Source: Allomuricauda sp. F6463D
Lineage (GTDB): Bacteria; Bacteroidota; Bacteroidia; Flavobacteriales; Flavobacteriaceae
DNA: 64,000 nucleotides
Direction of reading: 5' to 3'
NCBI RefSeq assembly: GCF_023015965.1
Contig: NZ_JALKAN010000004.1
Coordinates: 93,886 to 157,885 of the forward strand
Shown piece by piece: positions 9,749 to 20,636 of this stretch (its first letter is position 1; the number at the start of each line of letters is the position of its first letter). The position numbers and the translations under genes were made by a program. The notes under the pieces were generated by a model. It had not been told where the DNA came from and searched no databases. It saw only the letters and a list, made by a program, of their open reading frames with translations.

Positions 9749-11287
9749 ATGAAAATTTTTTCCGCATTACAAATCTATGAAGCTGATAAATCAACAATAA
9801 AAAAAGAGGGGATTGCTAGTGATGAATTAATGGAAAGAGCGGCAATACAGGTATTTGAATGGATGCATTCCCGATTGCGCGGTACTCAAGTCAATATAAA
9901 TTTGTTTTGTGGAATTGGCAACAATGGCGGAGACGGAATGGTCTTGGCAAGGAAGTTGAACGATCATGGTTATTCGATCAAAGTGTATGTGGTGAACTAT
10001 AGTGAAAAGCGGTCCAAGGATTTTTTATTGAACCTGGAGCGTTTGAAGGATGCGAAGGTTTGGCCAGACTTTATTAATGAGGAAAGTGATTTACCGGAAA
10101 TAACACCCAAAGACATTGTTGTGGATGCTATTTTTGGAATTGGCTTGAACCGAACTCCCGATACTTGGGTGGGTAATTTAATTGCACATATCAATACATC
10201 AAAAGCATTTGTATTGTCCGTGGATGTTCCTTCAGGTTTGCCTTTAAACCAAAGTCCATGGAATTCTTCTTATGTTATACGTGCCAGTTACGTATTGAGT
10301 TTTCAGGTGCCCAAATTGGTTTTCTTTTTACCGGAAACAGGGGAATATGTAAACCAATGGGAATTGCTGGATATTGGGTTAGATCAAGATTATATTGCTG
10401 ATGCCGAAACCGATTTTGAACTTATTGGAAGACCCGAAATATTACCATTATACCGTCCACGAAGTAAATTTTCCCATAAGGGAACCTACGGTCATGCCGT
10501 GATTATTGGTGGTAGTTATGGTAAAATTGGCGCTGTTCAGTTGGCAAGTAATGCTTGTTTAAGTGTTGGGAGTGGTTTGGTTACTGCTTTTATACCAAAA
10601 TGCGGTTATGATTCTTTGCAAACCGCGGTGCCTGAAGTAATGGTACTAACGGGATCTAGAGAAAAAAATATTTCTCAAATAGAAATACCTTTTAATGCTT
10701 CGGCGGTGGGTATTGGTATGGGTATTGGCATGGATGAGGATACTGTGTCCGCCTTTGATTCTTTTTTAAAGAGGAATGGATCACCTTTGGTAATTGATGC
10801 TGATGGTTTGAACATTTTATCCCAAAACCCTGAATTGCTGTCCAATGTTCCCAAGTTATCAGTGTTGACTCCTCATCCAAAAGAATTGGAAAGGTTGATT
10901 GGTTACTGGGCTTCAGATTTTGAGAAGTTGGAAAAAACCAAGGCATTTGCTTTTAAATATGATTTAGTTGTTGTAATTAAAGGAGCACATACAATAACTA
11001 TATACAATGGTAAAGGATATGTAAACACTACTGGAAACCCGGGCATGGCAACAGCAGGTAGTGGTGATGTGTTAACCGGAATGATTACAGGGCTGTTGGC
11101 CCAGGGGTATACCTCTATAAATGCTGCAGTTTTTGGTGTGTATCTGCACGGTTTGGCAGGTGACTTGGGTGTTTCATCAAAAGGTTATGAAGCATTGAAG
11201 GCATCAATAATCGTAGAAAATATAGGGAGTGCTTATATGGAACTTTTCCGTCAGCCTGAAATGGAGCAAAAAGACACTAATGCATAG
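9749..11287 (+). CDS. nnr: Bifunctional NAD(P)H-hydrate epimerase / ADP-dependent dehydratase
   Basis: The 512-residue protein has an N-terminal YjeF epimerase domain (GIGNNGGDGMVLARKL, about 50-70) and a C-terminal ribokinase-like dehydratase (about 230-500, with GTYGHAVIIGGSYGKIGA and TTGNPGMATAGSGDVLTGMI). Together they repair damaged NAD(P)H hydrates. The ATG at 9749 (MKIFSALQIYEADKST) fits the family N terminus better than the upstream TTG/GTG-type extension. It is divergent from thrA and convergent with the next small gene. Confidence 0.95.
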   Translation: MKIFSALQIYEADKSTIKKEGIASDELMERAAIQVFEWMHSRLRGTQVNINLFCGIGNNGGDGMVLARKLNDHGYSIKVYVVNYSEKRSKDFLLNLERLKDAKVWPDFINEESDLPEITPKDIVVDAIFGIGLNRTPDTWVGNLIAHINTSKAFVLSVDVPSGLPLNQSPWNSSYVIRASYVLSFQVPKLVFFLPETGEYVNQWELLDIGLDQDYIADAETDFELIGRPEILPLYRPRSKFSHKGTYGHAVIIGGSYGKIGAVQLASNACLSVGSGLVTAFIPKCGYDSLQTAVPEVMVLTGSREKNISQIEIPFNASAVGIGMGIGMDEDTVSAFDSFLKRNGSPLVIDADGLNILSQNPELLSNVPKLSVLTPHPKELERLIGYWASDFEKLEKTKAFAFKYDLVVVIKGAHTITIYNGKGYVNTTGNPGMATAGSGDVLTGMITGLLAQGYTSINAAVFGVYLHGLAGDLGVSSKGYEALKASIIVENIGSAYMELFRQPEMEQKDTNA

Positions 11288-11292
11288 AGGTA

Positions 11293-11712
11293 TTAGGCGC
11301 TGTTCCTTCCTTTTTTAATCTTTAATCTTTTTTGAACCCATGCCAGTGCATTATCAAATTCTATAAAAAATTCCATAGGTTTTTTATAGAACATTTTTTC
11401 GATATTGAAATTATGCATATCAATTTCCTTTTTGGAAACAATGGCAAAGGCTTTAAGATTGTCCAATCCCCGTAAGTAATTGTATACAGTTGGATCTATT
11501 GCATATGAGTTTTGTCTAAGGCTTATGTAGCCAAAATTCTTGTCCCTGAAATGTATTTCAGAAATTCCTATAATCTGGTAAGTTCTTTCTAATGTTATGG
11601 TGGCTCCTTCATCAAAAGTAGATACCATATAGTCATCAAATACCTGTACTGTTCCTATTTCTAGTTGGTACTCCCGTACCACCATTGCCTTCTTTTTAGA
11701 AGTTATTTTCAT
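11293..11712 (-). CDS. Conserved hypothetical protein, cytoplasmic
   Basis: A 139-residue soluble protein with no signal peptide and no membrane segment. The reading frame is convergent with nnr (5-nt gap) and ends 5 nt from it. The pattern of alternating hydrophobic strands (YQLEIGTVQVFDDYMVSTF) followed by helices resembles STAS/SpoIIAA-like small proteins, but no signature proves it. I do not recognise the family. The ATG at 11712 was preferred to the one two codons upstream. Confidence 0.7.
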   Translation of the reverse strand: MKITSKKKAMVVREYQLEIGTVQVFDDYMVSTFDEGATITLERTYQIIGISEIHFRDKNFGYISLRQNSYAIDPTVYNYLRGLDNLKAFAIVSKKEIDMHNFNIEKMFYKKPMEFFIEFDNALAWVQKRLKIKKGRNSA

Positions 11713-11821
11713 CCCCAAGTAATTATAGTGTCTCGTGTACGAAATTATGGGGCATGGGCAGTGTGGTGAAAAATAATAGACTAAACGCTAAAATATCGTG
11801 TGTATGGTAATTGATAGGTAT

Positions 11822-11851
11822 AAAAAAAGCTGACAATTGTCAGCTTTTTTT
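11822..11851. terminator. Bidirectional rho-independent terminator
   Basis: A perfect palindrome with an AAAAAAAGCTGACA arm and its complement is flanked by A on one side and T on the other. It lies 17 nt after the clpC stop and so terminates clpC on the minus strand. The symmetry would also stop plus-strand transcripts. Confidence 0.9.
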
Positions 11852-11868
11852 ATTTTGTTCTGTTACGA

Positions 11869-14424
11869 TCACTTTTCAGCTTCGGGTGATTTTTCAGCTT
11901 TTTTAATTTTAATGGTGAGTTCTTCTTTTTTCTCATCCAAATCCATAAAAATACTGTCACCTTCTTCCAGTTTGGAGTTTACGATTTCCTCGGCAAGTGC
12001 ATCTTCGATATATTTTTGAATAGCTCTCTTTAAGGGTCTGGCTCCGTATTGCTTGTCAAATCCTTTATCGGCAATGTAATCTTTCGCCTTGTCGGAAAGG
12101 TTTAGGTCATACCCTATATCCTTTATTCTTTGATACAACTTGTTCAACTCGATATCGATGATCTTGTGAATATCTTCTCTTTCCAATGCGTTGAATACCA
12201 CTACATCATCTATTCTATTCAAGAATTCGGGTGCGAACGCCTTCTTTAAAGCGTTTTCGATGACGCTCTTTTGGTGAGTGTCTGCTTGTGCTTTTTTAGC
12301 AGCGGTACCAAAACCTACGCCCTGTCCAAAATCCTTCAATTGTCTTGCACCGATATTGGATGTCATAATAATTATCGAATTCCTAAAATCGATTTTACGT
12401 CCTAAGCTATCGGTCAGGAATCCATCATCCAGTACTTGCAGCAACATGTTGAATACATCTGGATGCGCTTTTTCCACCTCATCCAATAAAATTACGGAAT
12501 ATGGCTTACGTCGTACTTTTTCCGTCAACTGTCCTCCTTCTTCGTAACCAACATATCCTGGAGGTGCTCCAACTAATCTGGAGATAGCGAATTTTTCCAT
12601 GTATTCGCTCATATCTATTCGGATAAGTGCGTCTTCGGAATCAAATAGTTCCTTTGCCAGTATTTTGGCCAATTGAGTTTTACCAACTCCGGTTTGACCA
12701 AGGAATATAAACGAACCAATAGGTTTGTTTGGGTCCTTAAGGCCTGCACGGTTACGTTGGATGGCTCTTGCCACTTTGGATACGGCTTCATCTTGACCAA
12801 TTACAAAACCTTTAATCAGGTTGGGTAGTTCGGCCAATTTGTTGCTTTCGGTCTGTGCTATTCTGTTCACGGGAATACCGCTCATCATAGAAACCACATC
12901 GGCTACGTTGTCTTCGGAAACGGTTTCTCTGTGCAATTTACTTTCCTCTTCCCAGCGCTCTTGTGCGGATGCCAATTCTTTTTCGAGACGTTTTTCATCG
13001 TCCCTAAGTTTTGCGGCTTCTTCGTATTTCTGCTTTTTAACCACAGTGTTTTTGAGCTCACGAACATCTTCCAACTGGCTTTCCAATTCCAAAATTTGTT
13101 TGGGGACATCCATGTTTACAATATGTACTCTTGATCCTGCCTCGTCCAAGGCGTCTATCGCCTTGTCTGGTAGAAACCGATCGGTCATGTACCTATTGGT
13201 GAGTTTAACGCAGGCCAAAATGGCTTCATCTGTATAGTTGACATTATGGTGCTCTTCGTACTTTCCTTTGATGTTCATCAAAATTTCGATGGTCTCTTCC
13301 ACGGTGGTAGGTTCTACCATCACTTTTTGGAAACGACGCTCAAGTGCTCCGTCCTTTTCTATGTATTGTCTGTATTCGTCCAGTGTAGTGGCTCCGATAC
13401 ATTGAATTTCTCCTCTGGCCAAAGCGGGTTTGAACATGTTGGAAGCATCCAAACTACCTGTGGCGCCACCGGCACCAACAATAGTGTGTATCTCATCAAT
13501 GAACAAGATGATATCATCGTTCTTCTCCAACTCGTTCATAACGGCTTTCATTCGTTCCTCGAATTGGCCACGGTATTTTGTACCTGCAACCAAAGAAGCC
13601 AAATCTAAAGTTACCACCCGTTTGTTGTAAAGTATCCGAGATACTTTTTTATTGATGATGCGCAAGGCCAATCCTTCAGCGATTGCACTTTTACCAACTC
13701 CGGGCTCACCTATAAGTAATGGATTATTCTTTTTTCTTCGGCTAAGTATTTGGGAAACACGTTCTATTTCTTTCTCCCTTCCAACCACCGGGTCCAATTT
13801 ATTGTCCTCTGCCAAACGGGTAAGGTCTCGCCCAAAATTGTCCAAAACAGGTGTCTTGGATTTTTTATTGCCCTTTTGAGATGAACCGGAACTAAAAGAA
13901 CTTTCTTTACCATCTCCCATATCATCTGATTCTCCAGGGAAAGATTCTGCCTGGGGGGTATCTATAAAGTCATCATCACTGGTGATCATGGATTTGAACT
14001 GTTCTTTGACGTTGTCGTAATCCACTTTCAGTTTGTGCAACAGTTTAGTTGTGGGATCATTCTCGTTCCTTAAAATGCAGAGCAACAGGTGTGCTGTGTT
14101 TATAGAAGAACTTTGGAAGAGTTTTGCTTCCAAAAAGGTGGTCTTCAATGCCCGTTCTGCTTGTCGGGTCAAATGAAGATTCTTTTTATCCTTCTGTATT
14201 GTTCCTGTATTGGGATTTGCGGGACTCAGTATTTCCACCTTTCTACGAAGGTGGTCCAAGTCCACATCAAGTGCATCCAAAATATTAATGGCTTTGCCAT
14301 TCCCGTCTCTTAATAGACCTAGCATAAGGTGCTCCGTGCCAATAAAGTCATGGCCCAGTCTCAGGGCTTCTTCCTTGCTGTATGCTATAACGTCCTTTAC
14401 GCGGGGGGAAAAATTATCGTCCAT
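11869..14424 (-). CDS. clpC: ATP-dependent Clp protease ATP-binding subunit ClpC
   Basis: The 851-residue AAA+ unfoldase has an N-terminal Clp repeat domain (HDFIGTEHLMLGLL), a first AAA domain with Walker A GEPGVGKS, a UVR-containing middle domain of ClpC/B type, and a second AAA domain with GQTGVGKT and IGARQLKDFGQGVGFG. It feeds substrates to ClpP, whose gene is not here. The ATG at 14424 (MDDNFSPRVKDVIAYS) was chosen as the family-like start. It is divergent from gyrA. Confidence 0.95.
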   Translation of the reverse strand: MDDNFSPRVKDVIAYSKEEALRLGHDFIGTEHLMLGLLRDGNGKAINILDALDVDLDHLRRKVEILSPANPNTGTIQKDKKNLHLTRQAERALKTTFLEAKLFQSSSINTAHLLLCILRNENDPTTKLLHKLKVDYDNVKEQFKSMITSDDDFIDTPQAESFPGESDDMGDGKESSFSSGSSQKGNKKSKTPVLDNFGRDLTRLAEDNKLDPVVGREKEIERVSQILSRRKKNNPLLIGEPGVGKSAIAEGLALRIINKKVSRILYNKRVVTLDLASLVAGTKYRGQFEERMKAVMNELEKNDDIILFIDEIHTIVGAGGATGSLDASNMFKPALARGEIQCIGATTLDEYRQYIEKDGALERRFQKVMVEPTTVEETIEILMNIKGKYEEHHNVNYTDEAILACVKLTNRYMTDRFLPDKAIDALDEAGSRVHIVNMDVPKQILELESQLEDVRELKNTVVKKQKYEEAAKLRDDEKRLEKELASAQERWEEESKLHRETVSEDNVADVVSMMSGIPVNRIAQTESNKLAELPNLIKGFVIGQDEAVSKVARAIQRNRAGLKDPNKPIGSFIFLGQTGVGKTQLAKILAKELFDSEDALIRIDMSEYMEKFAISRLVGAPPGYVGYEEGGQLTEKVRRKPYSVILLDEVEKAHPDVFNMLLQVLDDGFLTDSLGRKIDFRNSIIIMTSNIGARQLKDFGQGVGFGTAAKKAQADTHQKSVIENALKKAFAPEFLNRIDDVVVFNALEREDIHKIIDIELNKLYQRIKDIGYDLNLSDKAKDYIADKGFDKQYGARPLKRAIQKYIEDALAEEIVNSKLEEGDSIFMDLDEKKEELTIKIKKAEKSPEAEK

Positions 14425-14686
14425 ACGTTTCCTTTTCAGCAATTAAAATTAATAAAAGTATTGTTACGGTGGTCAAATACCGTACCCTTATTCGATAAAG
14501 TAGTTGTAAATGTCGGAATAATTGATGTTTTACCGTGTTTTAACAAAGCTTTATTATCGCTTTGTTGATAAACTACTCACTGTTGATAATTTTTTTAATA
14601 AACTATTCGTAAAGCGTTATAAAGGCTGCTATTTTCTGTATATTGCCATGATAATTTAACCACAAAAAAAACAATAATAGATAAGC

Positions 14687-17215
14687 ATGGCGGAAGGAGA
14701 AAAGTTAATTCCTATTAATATAGAGGATGAGATGAAATCTGCCTACATTGATTATTCAATGTCGGTCATTGTGTCACGTGCCCTGCCAGATGTTCGTGAT
14801 GGTTTAAAACCTGTTCACAGAAGAGTGCTCTATGGAATGCACGATTTGGGGGTAAGGTCCAATAGTTCTCATAAAAAGTCTGCCCGTATTGTTGGGGAAG
14901 TTTTAGGTAAGTACCACCCACATGGTGATTCTTCGGTTTATGATACTATGGTGCGTATGGCCCAGGAATGGAGTCTTAGGTATATGCTAGTAGACGGTCA
15001 GGGTAACTTTGGTTCCGTTGATGGGGACAGCCCAGCGGCAATGCGTTATACCGAGGCCAAGATGCGCAAGATTGCAGAGGAGATGTTGGCGGATATAGAC
15101 AAGGATACCGTTAAGCATCAACTTAATTTTGATGATACCATTGAAGAGCCTACGGTACTTCCAACACGGATTCCAAACTTATTGGTAAACGGAGCTTCCG
15201 GTATAGCGGTTGGTATGGCCACAAACATGCCTCCACACAACTTATCAGAGGTGGTTGATGGTACAATTGCCTATATAGAGAACCGCGATATCGAAATCGA
15301 TGAGCTGATTACGCACATCAAAGCTCCTGATTTTCCAACAGGGGGAATCATTTATGGATATGATGGTGTAAAGGAAGCTTTCCATACGGGAAGAGGACGT
15401 GTGGTCATGCGGGCGAAAGCAACAATTGAAGAAGTTCAAGGGAAGGAAAGCATAGTTGTTACAGAAATCCCTTATCAAGTCAATAAGGCGGATATGATCA
15501 AAAAGACCGCCGATCTAGTCAATGAAAAGAAAATAGAAGGTATTTCCACTATTAGGGATGAATCCGATAGGAACGGAATGCGTATTGTTTATATTTTGAA
15601 GCGAGATGCCATTCCGAATATTGTACTTAATATGTTGTATAAGTACACTGCCCTTCAATCTTCTTTTAGTGTTAACAATATTGCGCTGGTAAAAGGCAGG
15701 CCGGAATTGTTGAACCTAAAGGAAATCATTCATCATTTTGTGGAACATCGGCACGAAGTAGTGGTTCGTAGAACCAAATTCGAGCTTAAAAAGGCAGAGG
15801 ATCGTGCACATATTTTAGAAGGTCTTATAATTGCCTCGGACAATATTGATGAAGTAATTGCCATTATTAGAGGTTCCTCCAATGTTGAGGAAGCCCGTAA
15901 CAGTTTAATTGAACGTTTTAAACTTACCGAAGTTCAGGCCAAGGCCATTGTGGAAATGCGATTGCGCCAACTTACTGGTCTGGAACAAGGTAAATTACGT
16001 GAGGAACATGCAGAGCTTTTAAATACCATCGAGGATTTAAAAGATATTCTTGAAAAGGAAGAACGTAGGATGCAGATCATCAAAGATGAACTTCTTGAGG
16101 TTAAGGAGAAGTATGGTGATGATAGAAGATCTGAAATCAATTACGCCGGAGGTGATTTGAGTATTGAGGATATGATACCGGATGAACAAGTGGTGATTAC
16201 CATTTCCCATGCCGGGTACATTAAAAGAACTCCTTTGTCGGAGTATAAAACCCAAAATAGGGGAGGAGTGGGCCAAAAGGCATCCTCTACCCGAAATGAG
16301 GATTTCTTGGAACATTTGTTCGTGGGTACCAATCACCAGTACATGTTGTTCTTTACCCAAAAAGGAAAATGTTTCTGGATGCGTGTATTTGAAATACCGG
16401 AAGGAAGTAGAACATCCAAAGGTAGAGCGATACAGAATTTGATCAATATTGAGCAGGATGATAAGGTAAAAGCATTTATCTGTACACAAGACCTCAAGGA
16501 TGAGGAATATGTGAACAATCATTTTGTGATTATGGCTACCAAAATGGGTACAGTTAAAAAAACGTCTTTGGAGCAGTACTCGAGACCACGTCAAAATGGA
16601 ATTAATGCCATTACCATTAAAGAAAATGATGAACTGTTAGAGGCTAAATTAACAACAGGTACAAGTCAAATTTTCCTTGGTCTTAAATCAGGAAAAGCCA
16701 TTCGTTTTGAAGAATCCAAAACAAGGCCAATGGGCAGAAATGCATCGGGTGTAAGGGGTATTAGGCTCGCTGATGACAATGATGAGGTTGTTGGTATGGT
16801 ATCTGTACATAATTTTGAGGACAATATTTTGGTGGTTTCCGAGAGAGGTTATGGAAAACGATCCAATATAGAGGATTACCGTATAACCAATAGGGGTGGA
16901 AAAGGTGTTAAAACCATCTCCATTACCGAAAAAACAGGTGGTCTTGTCGCGATTAAAAATGTTACGGATACAGATGATCTAATGATTATCAACAAATCAG
17001 GGATCGCCATTCGAATGGGGGTTGAAAATTTAAGGGTGATGGGAAGAGCTACTCAGGGAGTTCGTTTAATCAATCTTAAGGACAATGATTCCATAGCAGC
17101 AGTTGCCAAAGTAATGAAAGAGGATGATCCAGTGGACGAAGTCGATATAAGGGACATCGAAGTTAAGGGGGAAGATGGCACGGCTATTGATAATAATACC
17201 GATGAAAAGGAATAA
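14687..17215 (+). CDS. gyrA: DNA gyrase subunit A
   Basis: The 842-residue protein has a winged-helix/tower N-terminal part and six-bladed pinwheel C-terminal domain. The catalytic tyrosine is Tyr121 in AAMRYTEA. The quinolone-resistance region reads [11 protein letters not shown], so Ser82 and Asp86 (E. coli Ser83 and Asp87) are both the sensitive-type residues. The C-terminal GyrA box is less obvious. An acidic tail closes the protein. Confidence 0.97.
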   Translation: MAEGEKLIPINIEDEMKSAYIDYSMSVIVSRALPDVRDGLKPVHRRVLYGMHDLGVRSNSSHKKSARIVGEVLGKYHPHGDSSVYDTMVRMAQEWSLRYMLVDGQGNFGSVDGDSPAAMRYTEAKMRKIAEEMLADIDKDTVKHQLNFDDTIEEPTVLPTRIPNLLVNGASGIAVGMATNMPPHNLSEVVDGTIAYIENRDIEIDELITHIKAPDFPTGGIIYGYDGVKEAFHTGRGRVVMRAKATIEEVQGKESIVVTEIPYQVNKADMIKKTADLVNEKKIEGISTIRDESDRNGMRIVYILKRDAIPNIVLNMLYKYTALQSSFSVNNIALVKGRPELLNLKEIIHHFVEHRHEVVVRRTKFELKKAEDRAHILEGLIIASDNIDEVIAIIRGSSNVEEARNSLIERFKLTEVQAKAIVEMRLRQLTGLEQGKLREEHAELLNTIEDLKDILEKEERRMQIIKDELLEVKEKYGDDRRSEINYAGGDLSIEDMIPDEQVVITISHAGYIKRTPLSEYKTQNRGGVGQKASSTRNEDFLEHLFVGTNHQYMLFFTQKGKCFWMRVFEIPEGSRTSKGRAIQNLINIEQDDKVKAFICTQDLKDEEYVNNHFVIMATKMGTVKKTSLEQYSRPRQNGINAITIKENDELLEAKLTTGTSQIFLGLKSGKAIRFEESKTRPMGRNASGVRGIRLADDNDEVVGMVSVHNFEDNILVVSERGYGKRSNIEDYRITNRGGKGVKTISITEKTGGLVAIKNVTDTDDLMIINKSGIAIRMGVENLRVMGRATQGVRLINLKDNDSIAAVAKVMKEDDPVDEVDIRDIEVKGEDGTAIDNNTDEKE

Positions 17216-17264
17216 ATTCAACTAAGTAATAATAAATAAACACTAAATAATTTCAATTTTAAAC

Positions 17265-18527
17265 ATGAGAACAAGAATATTAACACTATTAGCCATAGGA
17301 GTTTCCGTAATGGGCTTTGCTCAGAAGGATGAGATGAAGACGGCGGAAAAGGCGCTTAAAGATGGTGATGCAGCAGCTGCTAAAGCGGCTTTGACAAGTG
17401 CAGCATCTACCATAGATTCGGCCAAAGATAAAGATCAGGCCGAGTATTATGCACTTTTGGGAAATGCTAATTACGAATTGGCCAAGAAAGGCGATGTATC
17501 CGCTTTTCAATCTGCAGTAGATGCTTATAATAAAGTGATTGCTGTGGAAGAAACCAGTGGTAAATCCAAATTTAGTGCTGTGGCACAAGAGAAAATGTCT
17601 CAAATGACGGCTGATTTGGTTAACTCTGCAGTAGAGGACAACAACAATAAGAAGTTTAGTGAAGCTGCAGAGAAGCTTTATATGAGCTATAAGCTTAGCC
17701 CAAAAGATACAGTTTATCTGTATTATGCTGCTAGCAGTGCTGTAAATGGACAAAATTATGACGAAGCTTTAAAATATTATACAGAACTGAAGGATGTGGG
17801 ATACAACGGAGAGTCTGTTACCTATACAGCAGTTAATGTAGAGTCCGGAGAAACAGAAACTATGGATATGGCCACACGTGACCTTTATGTAAAAGCTGGA
17901 ACTCACAAAGACCCAAAAGAAGAGGTTAGTCCTTCAAAAAAACCTGAGATCGTAAAGAACATCGCATTGATCTACCAACAAATGGGTAACAATGAAAAGG
18001 CAGTAGAAGCTTATGCTGATGCAAGGGTTGAAAACCCAGATGATGTGAATTTGGTATTGGGAGAAGCTAATTTGTACTACGCAATGGGCGATAAGGACAA
18101 GTTTAAAGATTTAATGGCACAAGCCTCTGCAATGGCTCCAGATAACGCCGATTTGCTTTATAATATTGGTGTAATCAATATGGAGCAAGGCAACCTAGAG
18201 GACGCTAGGGATGCTTATAAAAAAACATTGGCTATTGATCCAGGTTATATCAATGCTCTATTAAACCTTTCCACTACTTATGTTAATGAAGGAAATGGGC
18301 TTATTGATGAAATGAATGCTTTGGGAAATTCAAAAGCAGACATTGCTAAATATGATGAGCTTAAAGAAAAAAAGGATAGCCTTTTTAGAGAAGGAGCAAC
18401 TGTTTTGGAAGATGCTCTTCAGTCCAATCCGGACAATGAAAGTATCCTAACGCAATTGAAAAACATTTATGGAGCTTTGGGTGACAATGAAAACTTCATG
18501 AGGATTAAAAAGCTTTTGGGAGAATAG
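17265..18527 (+). CDS. Secreted tetratricopeptide-repeat protein
   Basis: The 420-residue protein starts with a signal peptide (MRTRILTLLAIGVSVMGFA-Q). At least five TPR-like units follow, clear at about 217-255 (IALIYQQMGNNEKAVEAYADA) and 290-330 (YNIGVINMEQGNLEDARDAY). It is presumably a periplasmic scaffold. It begins 49 nt after gyrA and is followed by a strong terminator, so it may be read through from the gyrA promoter. No substrate or partner can be named. Confidence 0.88.
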   Translation: MRTRILTLLAIGVSVMGFAQKDEMKTAEKALKDGDAAAAKAALTSAASTIDSAKDKDQAEYYALLGNANYELAKKGDVSAFQSAVDAYNKVIAVEETSGKSKFSAVAQEKMSQMTADLVNSAVEDNNNKKFSEAAEKLYMSYKLSPKDTVYLYYAASSAVNGQNYDEALKYYTELKDVGYNGESVTYTAVNVESGETETMDMATRDLYVKAGTHKDPKEEVSPSKKPEIVKNIALIYQQMGNNEKAVEAYADARVENPDDVNLVLGEANLYYAMGDKDKFKDLMAQASAMAPDNADLLYNIGVINMEQGNLEDARDAYKKTLAIDPGYINALLNLSTTYVNEGNGLIDEMNALGNSKADIAKYDELKEKKDSLFREGATVLEDALQSNPDNESILTQLKNIYGALGDNENFMRIKKLLGE

Positions 18528-18544
18528 TAATTCTTCTCTTCAGT

Positions 18545-18576
18545 AAAAAAGCCCCAATAACTTTGGGGCTTTTTTT
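18545..18576. terminator. Bidirectional rho-independent terminator
   Basis: AAAAAAGCCCCAA and TTGGGGCTTTTTT form a 13-bp stem around a 5-nt loop. It lies between the convergent TPR gene and the C40 peptidase gene and serves both strands. Confidence 0.92.
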
Positions 18577-19327
18577 ATATCACCTTTTTAATGACCCTTA
18601 GTTGATGGGTGTATAATTTTTCTTCCGAATTAAAGATTCCAGTATGATCTATTCTATCTGTTCGAACGTGGCCATTTACATGGATAATGTAATTGTTTTG
18701 TAATATGATTCCCACGTGGTTGATTACTCCTTCGTTATCATCAAAAAAAGCGAGATCACCAGGCTCGCTCTCTTCTATAAAACTTAATGCCTCACCTTGT
18801 TTGGATTGTTCCGCTGCGGTTCTCGCCAGTGAATGTCCGTTGATTCTGTAGACCATTTGGGTGAACCCGGAACAATCTATTCCAAAAGGAGTTTTACCCC
18901 CTGCTAAAAACGGTGCTTTCAAATACAGGATAGCCGTATCCACCAGACCATTTTTTGGTTTTTTTCCTGAATGACTACTTCCTTCAAAGGTGTGATTCAG
19001 TATTGGGAGTGTGTTCATCATAGAGCCCATAAGAATAGGTAGCAGTATACCATCCTCCGTACAAATATGGGATATGACATCGGAGCATATTTTATGAGGT
19101 TTCAATACCTCTATTTCGTTAAAAATCCCTTCAGAAATATAGGTAAGTTGTTTGTTGGAAATCCAACCTTCAAAATTGTCATAAGCCGTCCGAACTCTGC
19201 TCCATTTTTTTCTACTTTCCAATATTTTAAAGTGCTCCCCATATAATAATTGGGAAGACATTTCGGCACAATCGTCCGGATGTGTTCTAACGGGAACAAT
19301 ACTTAGAGGACAAATTCCATATTGCAT
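18575..19327 (-). CDS. NlpC/P60 (C40) peptidase with SH3-like domains
   Basis: A 250-residue cell-wall endopeptidase family protein. The N-terminal 130 residues have bacterial SH3 character (LLYGEHFKILESRKKWSRVR). The C-terminal papain-like domain has the nucleophile in GIDCSGFTQMVYR and the histidine in NHVGIILQ, with HVNG as the third site. No signal peptide is visible at the N terminus, which is common in this family in Bacteroidota. It starts 20 nt after the thiolase stop on the same strand, so both are probably one transcript. Confidence 0.88.
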   Translation of the reverse strand: MQYGICPLSIVPVRTHPDDCAEMSSQLLYGEHFKILESRKKWSRVRTAYDNFEGWISNKQLTYISEGIFNEIEVLKPHKICSDVISHICTEDGILLPILMGSMMNTLPILNHTFEGSSHSGKKPKNGLVDTAILYLKAPFLAGGKTPFGIDCSGFTQMVYRINGHSLARTAAEQSKQGEALSFIEESEPGDLAFFDDNEGVINHVGIILQNNYIIHVNGHVRTDRIDHTGIFNSEEKLYTHQLRVIKKVI

Positions 19328-19347
19328 TTACTGTACGGATTGAATCA

Positions 19348-20523
19348 CTAATTTCTTTCCAAAATGATTGATGAAGCTCCACCACCGCCATTACAGATGG
19401 CTGCAGCTCCAAGTTTGGCATTATTTTGTCTTAATATGTTCAACAATGTAATCGTGATTCTGGCTCCAGAGCATCCCAAAGGGTGTCCCAAGGCTACAGC
19501 GCCACCATTTACATTTACATTTTTATCATTGAGCCCAAGAATCTTCATATTGGCCAGCCCAACAACGGAAAAAGCTTCATTAAACTCAAAAAAATCGATG
19601 TCCTCAATAGAAACACCGGCCCTGTCCAGCGCTTTAGGAAGCGCTTTTGCGGGAGCCGTTGTGAACCATTCGGGTTCGTGGGCTGCATCGGCATACCCTT
19701 TAATAGTTGCTAAAGGAGTAATTCCAAGCTCCTTGGCCTTATCTTCACTCATCAAAACAACGGCAGCGGCACCGTCGTTAATCGTGGATGCATTAGCCGC
19801 GGTAACTGTACCATCTTTGGAGAAAGCAGGTCTTAACCCGGGAACTTTTTCAAATTTTACATTTTTATATTCTTCGTCTTCATTCACTATAATAGGCTCG
19901 CCTCTTCTTTGTGGCACTTCAACTGGAATTACTTCATCATCAAATTTACCAGCTTTCCATGCTTCGGCCGACCTTTTATAAGATTGTATAGCGAATGCAT
20001 CTTGGTCTTCTCTACTAAATTCATATTCGGTTGCGCAAGTATCTGCACAAACGCCCATGGCATTTTGGTCATATACATCAACAAGTCCATCTTTTTGCAT
20101 TCCATCCACTAAGGTTGAGGGGCCAAATTTGGTTCCTTTCCTCATATGAACATAGTGAGGAATCAAACTCATGTTTTCCATGCCCCCTGCCACTACAATA
20201 GAGTTTTCCCCCAAAGCAATGGATTGTGCTGCTTGCATAATTGTTTTCATGCCCGAAGCACATACTTTATTAATAGTTGTGCAGGGCACTGTATTTGGTA
20301 TTCCAGCAAAAATTGCAGCTTGTCTGGCGGGTGCTTGTCCAGTTCCTGCCTGTACTACATTGCCCATCAATACTTCTTCCACCAACCTTGGCTCAAGACC
20401 TATTTTGTCCAAGGCACCTTTGATGGCCACAGCTCCTAATTTTGGAGCGGGAACAGAGGATAGAGCGCCCATAAAGCTTCCAATTGGAGTTCTTGCGGCC
20501 GAGACTATTACTACTTTCTTCAT
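19348..20523 (-). CDS. Acetyl-CoA C-acyltransferase (thiolase)
   Basis: The 391-residue thiolase has the acylated cysteine in NKVCASGMKT, the GHPLGCSGAR motif, the final CNGGGGASS, and an N-terminal AARTPIGSFMGALS. It resembles AtoB/PhaA biosynthetic-type thiolases, which condense or split acetoacetyl-CoA. Its direction in this cell is not decided by sequence. It is divergent from the 7TM-HD gene. Confidence 0.92.
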   Translation of the reverse strand: MKKVVIVSAARTPIGSFMGALSSVPAPKLGAVAIKGALDKIGLEPRLVEEVLMGNVVQAGTGQAPARQAAIFAGIPNTVPCTTINKVCASGMKTIMQAAQSIALGENSIVVAGGMENMSLIPHYVHMRKGTKFGPSTLVDGMQKDGLVDVYDQNAMGVCADTCATEYEFSREDQDAFAIQSYKRSAEAWKAGKFDDEVIPVEVPQRRGEPIIVNEDEEYKNVKFEKVPGLRPAFSKDGTVTAANASTINDGAAAVVLMSEDKAKELGITPLATIKGYADAAHEPEWFTTAPAKALPKALDRAGVSIEDIDFFEFNEAFSVVGLANMKILGLNDKNVNVNGGAVALGHPLGCSGARITITLLNILRQNNAKLGAAAICNGGGGASSIILERN

Positions 20524-20636
20524 ATGTACATTTTTACTATTGCGAAAATACTAAATTTAAAAGCAAACCTATAAGTGTCATATGCAGCGGACATCTTATA
20601 TATATTTTCTATTTTTGAAACTAACAGTTTTATGTA